Assembly (NCBI RefSeq): GCF_012641395.1
Contig: NZ_JABAIH010000002.1
Coordinates: 310,001-374,000 of the forward strand
Reading direction: 5' to 3'
From: Rhizobium sp. P32RR-XVIII
GTDB lineage: Bacteria; Pseudomonadota; Alphaproteobacteria; Rhizobiales; Rhizobiaceae
DNA length: 64,000 nucleotides
In this document: positions 1-8,176 of the stretch, piece after piece
Layout: every line of letters begins with the position of its first letter
Position numbering within the stretch: the first letter of the stretch is position 1
The notes under the pieces: generated by a model
Told to the model about the DNA's origin: nothing
Database searches by the model: none
The model's input: the letters and a program-made list of their open reading frames with translations, nothing else
Position numbers and translations under genes: made by a program

Positions 1-562
1 TGTCCGCTTTGCCATCATGAAGGCGACTGAGGGCGGTGATCACCGGGACCGGCTCTTTGTGGAGAACTGGCAGGCCGCGAAAGACGCCGGCATCGTGCGC
101 GGGGCGTATCATTTCTTCACCTTCTGCCGCCCCGGCCGGGAGCAGGCGCAGAATCTACTGGCGACGGTTCCCGTGGAGCTGGGCACGCTGCCGATCGCGA
201 TCGATCTCGAATTCACCGGCAATTGCGGCAAGGTTCCGACGCTCGAAGAGCTGAGCGGCGAGATCAACGCATTCGTCACCGAGCTGAAGGGGAGCTACTC
301 CGGCAAGCCGATCTTCTATCTCAACCAGGAATTCTTCGATCAGTACCTGAAGGGCAACGAAACGAGGTTCCCGGATCACTATCTGTGGCTGCGGAGCATA
401 GCAAAGGCGCCCGATCGGAAGGATTGCGGCCAGTGGTCGATATGGCAATTTGCCGATAACGGGACGCTTGATGGCATTCAGGGGCCGGTCGACCTCAATG
501 CGCTATGTCCATCGCAAACGCCATTCGCCGCTCTGTTTTCGTCCTTGGCGGCGAAGAAGTAG
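1..562 (+). CDS. GH25-family lysozyme (muramidase), 5'-truncated
   Basis: This frame is already open at the window edge, so the gene begins upstream. The first visible residues, FAIMKATEG, are an internal GH25 motif and not an N-terminus. GH25 enzymes hydrolyse the beta-1,4 bond between MurNAc and GlcNAc in peptidoglycan. Visible family marks are the AIDLEF strand carrying the catalytic acidic pair, the YLN strand, LWLRSIA, and a C-terminal WSIWQFADNG followed by VDLN. The missing part should hold a signal peptide and the first catalytic Asp strand. The stop lies 9 bases from that of the convergent SDR gene. Fold assignment is firm; the biological role (cell-wall remodelling or a prophage-derived lysozyme) cannot be decided here. 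Confidence 0.85.
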   Translation, partial: VRFAIMKATEGGDHRDRLFVENWQAAKDAGIVRGAYHFFTFCRPGREQAQNLLATVPVELGTLPIAIDLEFTGNCGKVPTLEELSGEINAFVTELKGSYSGKPIFYLNQEFFDQYLKGNETRFPDHYLWLRSIAKAPDRKDCGQWSIWQFADNGTLDGIQGPVDLNALCPSQTPFAALFSSLAAKK

Positions 563-571
563 CCGCCCCTC

Positions 572-1312
572 TTACTCCGGCAGCCGGTAGTCCACGAGCT
601 TCTTCTCACGCACGACGAACAGCTTGCCCGTCTCGGTCACATCCGGGCCGACGAGCGGCAGGATCGCCTTGGCGACTTCGGAAGGATGCGGCAGCGTTTC
701 CGGATCTTCGCCGGGCACTGCCTGGGCGCGCATGGCGGTGCGCGTCGCGCCCGGGTCGACGCTGGTGACGCGGAGCGGCGTGCGCTGTGTTTCGCCGGCC
801 CAGGTCCGGGCCAGCGCCTCGACAGCCGCCTTGGACGCGGAGTAGACGCCCCAGAACGGCCTGCACTTATGGGCCGCGCCCGAGGACATGATGACGGCGC
901 GGCCAGCGTCGGAACGCGCCAGCAAAGGATCGACGGAGCGGATCAACCGCCATGTCGCCGTCACGTTGATGTTCATCACCTTCTCGAAGACCTTCGCCTC
1001 GATATGGCCGATCGGCGAAATCACCCCGAGCACGCCGGCATTGGCGACCAGGATATCGAGCTTGCCCCAGCGCTCGAAGATCGAGCCGCCGAGCGCGTCG
1101 ATGGCGTTCATGTCGGCGAGATCGAAGGGAACCAGCGTCGCCGTGCCGCCCACGGCCTTGATCGCGTCGTCGAGGTCCTCAAGGCCGCCGACCGTGCGGG
1201 CGCAGGCGATGACGTGTGCACCTGCCTTTGCAAGTTCCAGCGCCGTGAAATAACCGATGCCGCGCGATGCACCGGTGACGAGTGCGATCCTGCCCTTCAA
1301 ATCGATGTTCAT
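572..1312 (-). CDS. SDR-family NAD(P)-dependent oxidoreductase
   Basis: Classical short-chain dehydrogenase of about 246 residues. The cofactor motif TGASRGIG is at residues 13-20, NAG follows in LVANAGV, a catalytic Ser lies in the MSSGA strand, and the active-site YSASK has the usual YxxxK form. The frame extends 48 codons further upstream, but that part runs into the palindromic repeat and looks non-coding. The start giving MNIDLKGR fits the family. It lies downstream of purF on the same strand, with the repeat in between, so co-transcription is possible. The substrate is unknown; SDRs at this position are usually annotated only as oxidoreductases. Confidence 0.85.
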   Translation of the reverse strand: MNIDLKGRIALVTGASRGIGYFTALELAKAGAHVIACARTVGGLEDLDDAIKAVGGTATLVPFDLADMNAIDALGGSIFERWGKLDILVANAGVLGVISPIGHIEAKVFEKVMNINVTATWRLIRSVDPLLARSDAGRAVIMSSGAAHKCRPFWGVYSASKAAVEALARTWAGETQRTPLRVTSVDPGATRTAMRAQAVPGEDPETLPHPSEVAKAILPLVGPDVTETGKLFVVREKKLVDYRLPE

Positions 1313-1415
1313 ATTGCCGTCCTGATGCAGCACCACGGCCGCTATTGTTCGTCGAAATCTTTCATGGAGAAGAAGCTCCCAACGGCTTGTCTCGCCGTGC
1401 GCGCCAGCCTCACCT

Positions 1416-1534
1416 CCCTCATCCCTGTGCTTGTCACAGGGATCCAGTGCGCGCAAGTCCTTGCGCGCTAAGAGAGTCTTTCACGGCGCAGACGCGCCGT
1501 GACTGGATTCCTGTGACAAGCACAGGAATGACGG
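1416..1534. repeat. Intergenic palindromic repeat made of four consecutive hairpins
   Basis: Four perfect 9-bp stems follow each other. The first is 1421-1429 with 1435-1443 (loop CTTGT). The second is 1449-1457 with 1460-1468 (loop TC). The third is 1481-1489 with 1494-1502 (loop AGAC). The fourth is 1507-1515 with 1521-1529 (loop ACAAG). The first and fourth units are also near-exact inverted copies of each other, so the whole element can fold as one long cruciform closed by two internal hairpins. It lies between purF and the SDR gene. It resembles the short mosaic repeats scattered through Rhizobiales genomes; copy number cannot be judged from one window. Confidence 0.8.
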
Positions 1535-1581
1535 GGAGAATGCAGCCTTCGCCCCGAGCCGGCGGGCTGCCTTAACTGGCC

Positions 1582-3072
1582 TCAGCCGCCGCTGGCGAGA
1601 ACGGAAAGCTTGCGCACATTGCTGGTGCTTTCCTTGTCGAGCAGGCGGGTCGGATAATCGCCCGTGAAGTAATGATCGGTGAACTGCGGATTGTCGTTGT
1701 TGCGGGTTTCGCCGCCAACGGCGCGGTAGAGGCCGTCGATCGACAGGAACTCAAGAGAATCCGCGCCGATATAATCGCACATTGCCTTCAGGCTGCTGTA
1801 CTGGTTGGCGAGCAGCTTGTCGGCGTCCGGCGTGTCGATGCCGTAAAAATCCGGGAAATAGATCATCGGGCTCGCCACGCGGATATGCACTTCCTTGGCA
1901 CCCGCGTCGCGGATCATCTGGACGATCTTCAGCGAAGTGGTGCCGCGTACGATCGAGTCGTCGACGAGAACGACGCGCTTGCCCTCGATCATCGCCCGGT
2001 TGGCGGAATGCTTCAGCTTGACGCCGAAGGCGCGGATCTGCTGGGTCGGCTCGATAAACGTGCGGCCGACATAGTGATTGCGGATAATGCCGTATTCGAA
2101 GGGAATGCCGCTCTGCTGGGCGTAGCCGAGCGCCGCGGGCGTTCCGCCATCCGGAACCGGCACCACGACATCGGCCTCGACCGGGGCTTCCTTGGCGAGA
2201 TTGATGCCCATGTTCTTGCGGGCGACATAGATGCTGCGGCCGCCGACCACGGAGTCGGGCCGGGCAAAATAGACATATTCGAACAGGCAGAGGCGCTGCG
2301 GCTTCGGCGCCTCCGGCTTGCGGGCATCGATGGAAATCGAACCGTCCGGCTGGATTTCGCAGATGACCACTTCGCCGTTCTCGACGTCGCGGATGTATTT
2401 CGCGCCGATGATGTCGAGAGCACAGGTCTCCGAACAGAAGATCGGCTTGCCGTCGAGTTCGCCCATCACGAGCGGACGAATGCCGATCGGGTCGCGTGCG
2501 GCGATCAGCTTCGTGCGTGTCATGGCGAGCATCGAGTAGCCGCCTTCCATCTGGCGGATGGCATCGATGAAGCGGTCGGAGGAAGAGGTCTGCTTGGAGC
2601 GCGCGATCAGGTGGAGAACGACTTCGGTATCCGATGTCGACTGACAGATGGCGCCGTCGGCGATCAATTGGCGGCGGAGCGTCAGGCCATTCGTGAAGTT
2701 GCCGTTGTGGGCGACGGCGATGCCGCCGACTTCCAGTTCGGCAAAGAGCGGCTGGACGTTGCGGAGCGCGACTTCGCCCGTCGTCGAATAGCGCGTGTGG
2801 CCGATGGAGATGAAACCGGGCAGCTTCGCAAGCGTTGCGGGATCCGTGTAGTGGTCACCGACGAGTCCCATGCGCTTTTCGGTGTGGAACTGGCGGCCGT
2901 CGAAGGTGACGATGCCGGCAGCCTCCTGACCGCGATGCTGAAGAGCGTGCAGGCCGAGCGCCGTCAGGGGCGCCGCATCACTATGGCCGAGAATGCCGAA
3001 AACGCCGCATTCCTCGTGGAGCGTATCTCCGTCGAGTTCATCTCTGAGCGTGGAGGGATAGGACTGGTTCAT
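1582..3072 (-). CDS. purF: Amidophosphoribosyltransferase
   Basis: This enzyme catalyses the first committed step of de novo purine synthesis: glutamine-dependent amination of PRPP to 5-phosphoribosylamine. The 496-residue protein has a short propeptide ending just before Cys22 in HEECGVFGI, the N-terminal nucleophile exposed by processing. An N-terminal class II glutaminase domain (HTRYST, HNGNFTN) is followed by a phosphoribosyltransferase domain with the PRPP loop VLVDDSIVRGTTS. Length and organisation match bacterial PurF. It is the third gene of a minus-strand series radA-cvpA-purF; the association of cvpA with purF is widespread. purM and purN lie 55 kb away in this window. Confidence 0.98.
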   Translation of the reverse strand: MNQSYPSTLRDELDGDTLHEECGVFGILGHSDAAPLTALGLHALQHRGQEAAGIVTFDGRQFHTEKRMGLVGDHYTDPATLAKLPGFISIGHTRYSTTGEVALRNVQPLFAELEVGGIAVAHNGNFTNGLTLRRQLIADGAICQSTSDTEVVLHLIARSKQTSSSDRFIDAIRQMEGGYSMLAMTRTKLIAARDPIGIRPLVMGELDGKPIFCSETCALDIIGAKYIRDVENGEVVICEIQPDGSISIDARKPEAPKPQRLCLFEYVYFARPDSVVGGRSIYVARKNMGINLAKEAPVEADVVVPVPDGGTPAALGYAQQSGIPFEYGIIRNHYVGRTFIEPTQQIRAFGVKLKHSANRAMIEGKRVVLVDDSIVRGTTSLKIVQMIRDAGAKEVHIRVASPMIYFPDFYGIDTPDADKLLANQYSSLKAMCDYIGADSLEFLSIDGLYRAVGGETRNNDNPQFTDHYFTGDYPTRLLDKESTSNVRKLSVLASGG

Positions 3073-3244
3073 TGATGCGGGCCTTTGCTCTCACAAGAAT
3101 GGATCGGCTTCCATAGCATGATGCCGGATGCATGCATTTTAAACGGCGGAGGTCCGGCGGAGCGCAATGCCCGGCCGGACCTTGACTTAACGTCCCGCTC
3201 AAATGGCAATTGCCACGCGGCAGGTCAAGCTGTTGAACACTGCG

Positions 3245-3862
3245 TCAATTCGACTGCTGCTGTGCGCTGCCTGCAGGGGCCGCATCATCCGCGGGGGCCT
3301 GTTCGGCGGCAGGCGCATTATCATTCGTGCTTTCGGCCTGCGGCTGAACCTTGTCAAGCACGCTGGCTCTCACCATCTGCGCGAATTCCTCCGGCAGGAC
3401 CGATTGCAGCTTCACGACCATCGAGTCGAGGAACGGCTTGGACTTGGCATTGTTGACCCAATCCGGCCGGTGGCTGGGGTCGACGAGCCAGTTCCAGAAC
3501 GCCACTGCCACGACGAGAAGAAGTATGCCGCGCGCAGCGCCGAACAGAAAGCCCAAAGTGCGGTCGAGCGCGCCGATCCGGCTGTCGATGATGAAATCGG
3601 CAATCTTCATGGTGGTGAAGGAGATGACGATCAGCGCGATCAGGAACACCACGGCTGCCGAGCCGACGATGGCGATGCGGTCGTCGTCGGTGTATCTCTT
3701 CGCGTAGGGCACGAGATAGGGGTAGAGGTAGTAGGCAGCCGCAGCCGAGCCCGCCCAGCTTGCGATCGACAGTACCTCGCGCGAAAAACCGCGAACCATC
3801 GCCAGAACGGCGGAGAAGAGCACGACGCCGATGACAATGCCGTCAAAGATCGTAATGGGCAT
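3245..3862 (-). CDS. cvpA: CvpA family membrane protein
   Basis: The 205-residue inner-membrane protein has about four hydrophobic segments. The family-typical N-terminus (FDGIVIGVVLFSAVLAMVRGF) leads into the REVLSIASW motif seen in CvpA proteins. The C-terminal ~50 residues are low-complexity, rich in Ala, Asp, Gln and Pro, and probably cytoplasmic or periplasmic disorder. CvpA was named for colicin V production in E. coli and has since been linked to envelope homeostasis; the molecular activity is not known. It lies between radA and purF on the same strand, 172 bp ahead of purF. Confidence 0.9.
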   Translation of the reverse strand: MPITIFDGIVIGVVLFSAVLAMVRGFSREVLSIASWAGSAAAAYYLYPYLVPYAKRYTDDDRIAIVGSAAVVFLIALIVISFTTMKIADFIIDSRIGALDRTLGFLFGAARGILLLVVAVAFWNWLVDPSHRPDWVNNAKSKPFLDSMVVKLQSVLPEEFAQMVRASVLDKVQPQAESTNDNAPAAEQAPADDAAPAGSAQQQSN

Positions 3863-3956
3863 ATAAATTCCACTCCAGGACCGCCGCCTGTTGGCAGCTC
3901 AGTCGGGCCTCATTCGTGTGCATCCTATATCATCACCGTTTGCGGCAATGAAAGGA

Positions 3957-5360
3957 TCAAACCTCGTCTTCCACACCTCGTAGCGCACCCTTGGACCCGG
4001 CAATGCGCGCGACCAGATCCGGCAGGCTTTCGATCTCGCTCCAGCGCCCGGCCGAGCCCTTCGGCAAATCGGCGGAGGCTGACGGAAGCAGCGCTGCAGA
4101 AAATCCCAGCTTCTCGGCTTCTTTGAGGCGCTGAGAGGTGTGCGCAACCGGACGGACGGCCCCCGACAGGCTGACTTCGCCGAAATAGACGCAATCGGCT
4201 GGAAGGGCAATACCGGCAAGCGAGGAAACGAGTGCCGACGCAACCGCGAGATCCGCGGCCGGTTCACCGATGCGGTAGCCGCCGGCGATATTCAGATAAA
4301 CGTCGTGCTGGCCGAGCCGCACGCCGCAATGCGCTTCAAGCACCGCAAGGATCATCGAAAGCCGCGCGGAATCCCATCCGACGACGGCGCGGCGCGGCGT
4401 GCCGAGCGAGGTCGGCGCCACCAGCGCCTGCACTTCGACGAGGATCGGGCGCGTCCCTTCCATGCCCGCAAACACCGCAGCCCCAGGCGATTTTTCATTC
4501 CGCTCGCCGAGGAAAAGCTCGGATGGATTGCCGACTTCGCGCAGGCCCGCGTCCGACATTTCGAAGACGCCGATCTCGTCCGTCGGACCGAAGCGGTTCT
4601 TGACCGTCCGCAAAATGCGGTAGTGATGGCCGCGGTCGCCCTCGAAATAGAGAACCGCATCGACCATGTGTTCCACGACACGCGGTCCCGCGATCTGGCC
4701 GTCTTTGGTGACATGGCCGACGAGAACCATAGCGGCTCCCGTCTGCTTGGCGAAACGGATCATCGACTGCACGCCGGTGCGCACCTGGGTGACCGTTCCG
4801 GGTGCGGACTCCGCCAGTTCACTCCACAACGTCTGGATGGAGTCAATGATGACGAGGTCCGGACGCTTGCCCTCGGCGAGCGTCGCAAGGATGTCCTCGA
4901 CATTGGTCTCGGCGGCGAGCATCACATCGGTATCGGCGGCGCGGAGGCGCTGGGCGCGCAGCCGCACCTGGGCAACGGCTTCTTCACCGGAGACATAGAT
5001 GATCTTGTGGCTGCGGCGCGAAAGCGCAGCCGCCGCCTGCATCAGCAGCGTCGACTTGCCGATCCCCGGATCGCCGCCGACCAGCACCGCCGAGCCGCGC
5101 ACGAAGCCGCCGCCGAGCGCCCGGTCAAGCTCGGAGATGCCGGTATGGATGCGCGGCGCTTCCTCGATCTCCCCGGAGAGGGCGGTGAGCGCTACCGGGC
5201 GGCCCTTCTTCGGCGTTCTCGCCGGCCCGCCACCGATCCCGCCCATGGGATCTTCCTCGACAATGGTGTTCCATTCGCCGCAGTTTTCGCATTTGCCTGC
5301 CCAGCGGGTATGGATCGTGCCGCAGCTCTGGCAGATGAATTGTGTGCGGGCTTTTGCCAT
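3957..5360 (-). CDS. radA: DNA repair protein RadA
   Basis: RadA is a RecA-like ATPase that drives branch migration during homologous recombination. The 467-residue protein has a four-Cys zinc finger at C10/C13 and C24/C27. The Walker A box GGDPGIGKST is at 95-104, the diagnostic KNRFG motif lies near residue 255, and a Lon-like C-terminal domain follows (GGYRIGEPAADLAVASAL region). Order and length match bacterial RadA/Sms. The start codon is only 4 bases downstream of the remnant parE stop, so radA may be read from a promoter ahead of parD, or from one inside parDE. Confidence 0.97.
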   Translation of the reverse strand: MAKARTQFICQSCGTIHTRWAGKCENCGEWNTIVEEDPMGGIGGGPARTPKKGRPVALTALSGEIEEAPRIHTGISELDRALGGGFVRGSAVLVGGDPGIGKSTLLMQAAAALSRRSHKIIYVSGEEAVAQVRLRAQRLRAADTDVMLAAETNVEDILATLAEGKRPDLVIIDSIQTLWSELAESAPGTVTQVRTGVQSMIRFAKQTGAAMVLVGHVTKDGQIAGPRVVEHMVDAVLYFEGDRGHHYRILRTVKNRFGPTDEIGVFEMSDAGLREVGNPSELFLGERNEKSPGAAVFAGMEGTRPILVEVQALVAPTSLGTPRRAVVGWDSARLSMILAVLEAHCGVRLGQHDVYLNIAGGYRIGEPAADLAVASALVSSLAGIALPADCVYFGEVSLSGAVRPVAHTSQRLKEAEKLGFSAALLPSASADLPKGSAGRWSEIESLPDLVARIAGSKGALRGVEDEV

Positions 5361-5364
5361 GAAG

Positions 5365-5668
5365 TCAGTCGCTGCTTTCGGTGAAGTTGGCCAGAATCAT
5401 ATTCTGACGGCCGTGGAGGATTCGGATGACGTGTAGCTCGTCGTCGATGATCGTAAAGTAGATACCGTGATTCTTGAATGGAATGGCGCGCAATCCCGGC
5501 ATCAGCCATTCGCGATTGACGCCTCTGGAACCGGAACGCGCTGTCTGTATGATCTTTTTGTCGATCTGCTGCAGAAGGCCGCGAGCAGCGATCGCGTCTT
5601 CCAATGCGATAAAGGGGTAGATGGATTAAGATCGGCTAACGCCTTTCGAGAGAAGGTGACGCCGGGAT
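5365..5668 (-). pseudogene. ParE/RelE-family toxin, frameshifted and without a clear start
   Basis: The C-terminal part is open and toxin-like: it contains ALEDAIAARGLLQQIDKKI, then LRAIPF, YFTIIDDE and VIRILHGRQ, all typical of ParE. The expected N-terminus (VTFSRKALADL) is present immediately upstream but in another frame. The two frames join if one base is restored near 5620-5630. No ATG, GTG or TTG precedes VTFSRK in its frame. The only start available to the C-terminal frame is TTG at 5604, which would give a 79-residue protein lacking the first strand and most of helix 1. Either the toxin is inactivated or the assembly has an indel here. Confidence 0.7.
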
Positions 5669-5926
5669 TTAATTCTTTTTCTCCGCTGCTTCACGGATGA
5701 TGTATTCGACAAGCTCTCCCTCATTCTCGAAAGAGACAACGCGGCCGGCGGCAATGTCGTCCAAACCTTCCTGGATCAGCACTCGAACTTCTTCAAGCTT
5801 GGTCTCGCGCTGACGCAGCAATGACAGGCCAGCTTCGATCACCGCGTCGGCGCTCTCATAGTGGCCGGCCTTGATCTGCTCGTCGATGAATGCCTGTTGC
5901 GCCTTGCGAAGTTGAATTGCCGCCAT
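5669..5926 (-). CDS. ParD-family antitoxin
   Basis: The 85-residue protein starts with a ribbon-helix-helix-like segment (AAIQLRKAQQAFIDEQIKAGHYESADAVIEAGL). That segment has the GxYxSAdevI(E/R)xgL pattern characteristic of ParD/CC2985-type antitoxins. An acidic C-terminal half follows, which in intact systems wraps the toxin. The GHYESAD motif is decisive for the family call. It lies directly upstream of the disrupted parE, so the antitoxin is intact while its toxin appears broken. Autorepression at its own promoter (upstream of 5926) would be expected from the family. Confidence 0.85.
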   Translation of the reverse strand: MAAIQLRKAQQAFIDEQIKAGHYESADAVIEAGLSLLRQRETKLEEVRVLIQEGLDDIAAGRVVSFENEGELVEYIIREAAEKKN

Positions 5927-6077
5927 GCAAGACTCCTTTTCTCGCCAATATAGCAGCCCGCGGACGATATTCCTACACTTCCACCCGCCATGATGCCTGC
6001 CTTTCGGAAGCCTGCACCAATCAAAACTAATGATTTTCCTATCAGGTGTGGCGGTGGCAGCATCGGACCCTCAAACG

Positions 6078-6725
6078 ATGGATGCGCCTATGCTCGATTA
6101 CTCGCTCGCCCACTGGGTCGCCTTTTTGACGGCTGCCGTGCTTCTGAACCTGTCGCCGGGGCCGGATATGGCATTCATCCTCGGCCATACGATCAAGAGC
6201 GGAACACGGGCGGGTTTCTCGGCGGTTTTCGGCATCTGGACCGGGGCGTGCATCCATGTGCTGCTTGCTGCCTTCGGGCTATCGGCGATCCTTGCGGCAT
6301 CAGCGCTTGCCTTCTCTGCCGTCAAGTGGATCGGTGCGATCTATCTCGTATGGCTCGGTATCCAGGCGCTGCGCTCGGGCGGCGAGGGCGGTTTCGTCAA
6401 AGCTGCGGGCGAGACGATGCACTGGAGCCGGATCTACCGTCAGGGTGTGCTGGTCTCGCTGCTCAATCCGAAGGTCGCGATCTTCTTCCTCGCCTTCCTG
6501 CCGCAGTTCGTCGTCGAAGGCGCAGGCCCGGCGTGGCTGCAGCTTGCCGTTCACGGAGCGCTGATCATCGCGGTTGCGGCGTTCATTGAACCGCCGCTGA
6601 TCCTGGCTGGCGGACGGCTTGCCGATCTCTTTAAACGCAACAGAAAGATCGGCCTGTGGCTCGACCGCGGGCTTGGCACTCTTTTCGTCGCGCTCGGCGT
6701 GCGGCTGGCGCTGACGACACGCTGA
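6078..6725 (+). CDS. LysE/RhtB family translocator (amino-acid exporter)
   Basis: Polytopic inner-membrane protein of about 215 residues and six predicted hydrophobic segments. It carries the LysE-family signature NLSPGPDMAF near the N-terminus and LLNPKVAIFFLAFLPQF in the middle. These exporters remove amino acids such as homoserine, threonine or lysine in exchange for protons. Two ATGs compete (6078 and 6090); the frame is open upstream to 6030 but gives a poor N-terminus. It sits alone between the parD locus and the convergent alr gene. Substrate cannot be inferred. Confidence 0.9.
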   Translation: MDAPMLDYSLAHWVAFLTAAVLLNLSPGPDMAFILGHTIKSGTRAGFSAVFGIWTGACIHVLLAAFGLSAILAASALAFSAVKWIGAIYLVWLGIQALRSGGEGGFVKAAGETMHWSRIYRQGVLVSLLNPKVAIFFLAFLPQFVVEGAGPAWLQLAVHGALIIAVAAFIEPPLILAGGRLADLFKRNRKIGLWLDRGLGTLFVALGVRLALTTR

Positions 6726-6730
6726 AGACA

Positions 6731-7891
6731 CTATTCGTCTTCCGCCACATATTTCCGTTCGTGGCGCAGCCCCATGCTGGTCAGCATCTCGTAGCCGATC
6801 GTGCCTGCCGCCCGCGCGGCATCGTCGACGAGGATGTTCTTGCCGAAGAGCTCGATGTAGTCGCCGGCACGGATGAGGTTTTCCGGCAGGTCCGTCACGT
6901 CGAAAATGGTGAGGTCCATGGTGATGCGGCCCGCGACTGGCACCTTGTAGCCCTCAAAGAAGCCTTGACCGCCCTGCGGCACGGCCTGACGGAGAGGCAC
7001 GCCGCCGCTCGACTGGCTGCGCATGTAGCCGTCCGCATATCCGGCCGAAACGATGGCGAGCCGGCTGTCACGCGTGAGCCGGAGCGCGCGGCCGTAGCTG
7101 ACGGATTCGCCGGCGCTTACGGTGCGCACCTGGATGACGCGGGCCTCCGCGGTCGCGACCGGCCGCATCGGATTGACCATGCCGTTCACGGCCTCGCCGC
7201 CATAGATCGAGATGCCGGGGCGGGTCAGGTCGAAATGGTAATCGTCACCGAGAAAAATACCGGCGGAAGCCACAAGGCTTGATTCGATACCTTCATAAGC
7301 CCTGCTAACCTTGCGGAATGATTCGAGCTGCTGCCTGTTCATCGGCGACGCCGGATCGTCGCCGCAGGCGAGATGGCTCATGACGAGCACCGGAGCGAAG
7401 CTTGCGGGGCGGGAGACATCCTCGACAAGCGCCAGCGCCTCGTCGATGTGCAGACCGAGCCGGTTGAAGCCCGTGTCGACGTGCAGTGCGCAAGGATAGT
7501 CACCATAATCCGCAAGCACGGCCATCCAGAAGGCAAGCTGCTCTTCGGACGAGATGACGGGAACCAGGTCGTTCTCGAAGAAGCGGCGCTCGGTGCCCGG
7601 CCAGATACCCGCGAGAACGAAGATGCGCGCCTCCGGTGCATAAAGGCGCAGGGTCACGCCTTCATCCACCGTCGCAACAAAGAAATCCCTTGCTCCGGCC
7701 AGGAAGAGCGCTTCGCCCGCATCCTCGATCCCCATGCCGTAGGCATCCGCCTTGACGACCGCGGCGGTGCGCGCCTTGCCGGATCGCCGCGCCATATCGT
7801 GCCAATTGTCGACCAAGGCTGCGAGATCGACGGTCAGCCGCACGGGTGCGCTGTCGAAATCGTTGGAGAGGTCGTCATCGAAATCGGTCAT
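6731..7891 (-). CDS. alr: Alanine racemase
   Basis: PLP-dependent racemase that makes D-alanine for peptidoglycan. With the start MTDFDDDL the protein has 386 residues. The PLP-binding Lys47 lies in AAVVKADAYGMG, and the C-terminal beta domain contains SVSYGRALR and AGRITMDLTIFDVT, both typical of Alr. A short acidic extension precedes the barrel. The frame is open for another 31 codons upstream, but that segment is Arg-rich and not family-like. In related genomes alr lies close to dnaB and radA; here it is separated from both by accessory genes. Confidence 0.96.
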   Translation of the reverse strand: MTDFDDDLSNDFDSAPVRLTVDLAALVDNWHDMARRSGKARTAAVVKADAYGMGIEDAGEALFLAGARDFFVATVDEGVTLRLYAPEARIFVLAGIWPGTERRFFENDLVPVISSEEQLAFWMAVLADYGDYPCALHVDTGFNRLGLHIDEALALVEDVSRPASFAPVLVMSHLACGDDPASPMNRQQLESFRKVSRAYEGIESSLVASAGIFLGDDYHFDLTRPGISIYGGEAVNGMVNPMRPVATAEARVIQVRTVSAGESVSYGRALRLTRDSRLAIVSAGYADGYMRSQSSGGVPLRQAVPQGGQGFFEGYKVPVAGRITMDLTIFDVTDLPENLIRAGDYIELFGKNILVDDAARAAGTIGYEMLTSMGLRHERKYVAEDE

Positions 7892-8076
7892 CGAGGCCCT
7901 TTTGTCATCGGAACGTGTCCTGCGATCCTTAACCGTTTCCTGGACGGGAAAAAGGCCGGTACGCGAAAAACCTTCGCGCTGCACAATCTTTTAAGAGATG
8001 AGGTCCCGGGTAGGAGTGCCTTGCCCTGCGGCGCGCCGATTGTCCGACGCCGCGTTAGGCATCGGTTGCACAGAAA

Positions 8077-8094
8077 CCTTCTCAAATCTGTCAC
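8077..8094 (+). promoter_or_regulatory. Weak PHO-box-like sequence upstream of the first PhnM-like gene
   Basis: A perfect half-site CTGTCAC is at 8088-8094. The 7-mer one 11-base period upstream, CCTTCTC at 8077-8083, matches the CTGTCAT half-site at only 3 of 7 positions. The spacer is AAAT, as in many PhoB boxes. It lies about 80 bases before the chosen start of the hydrolase gene. On its own this is weak; it is listed because the two other phosphorus-related genes in the window also have such sequences. Confidence 0.25.
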
Positions 8095-8176
8095 ATCGGC
8101 TGGATAGAAGCGCCGGATGGCGCGTGGCCTGTCAGGTGACATGGCTGCTGCGCCTCTTCTTTTTATGGAGTGGGCG

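Noticed and set aside
1672..3075. Long open frame on the plus strand across purF (467 codons)
   Set aside because: It is antisense to a clear purF. Its translation is Asp/Val/Arg-biased with no domain and ends where the real gene starts, as expected for a high-GC shadow frame.
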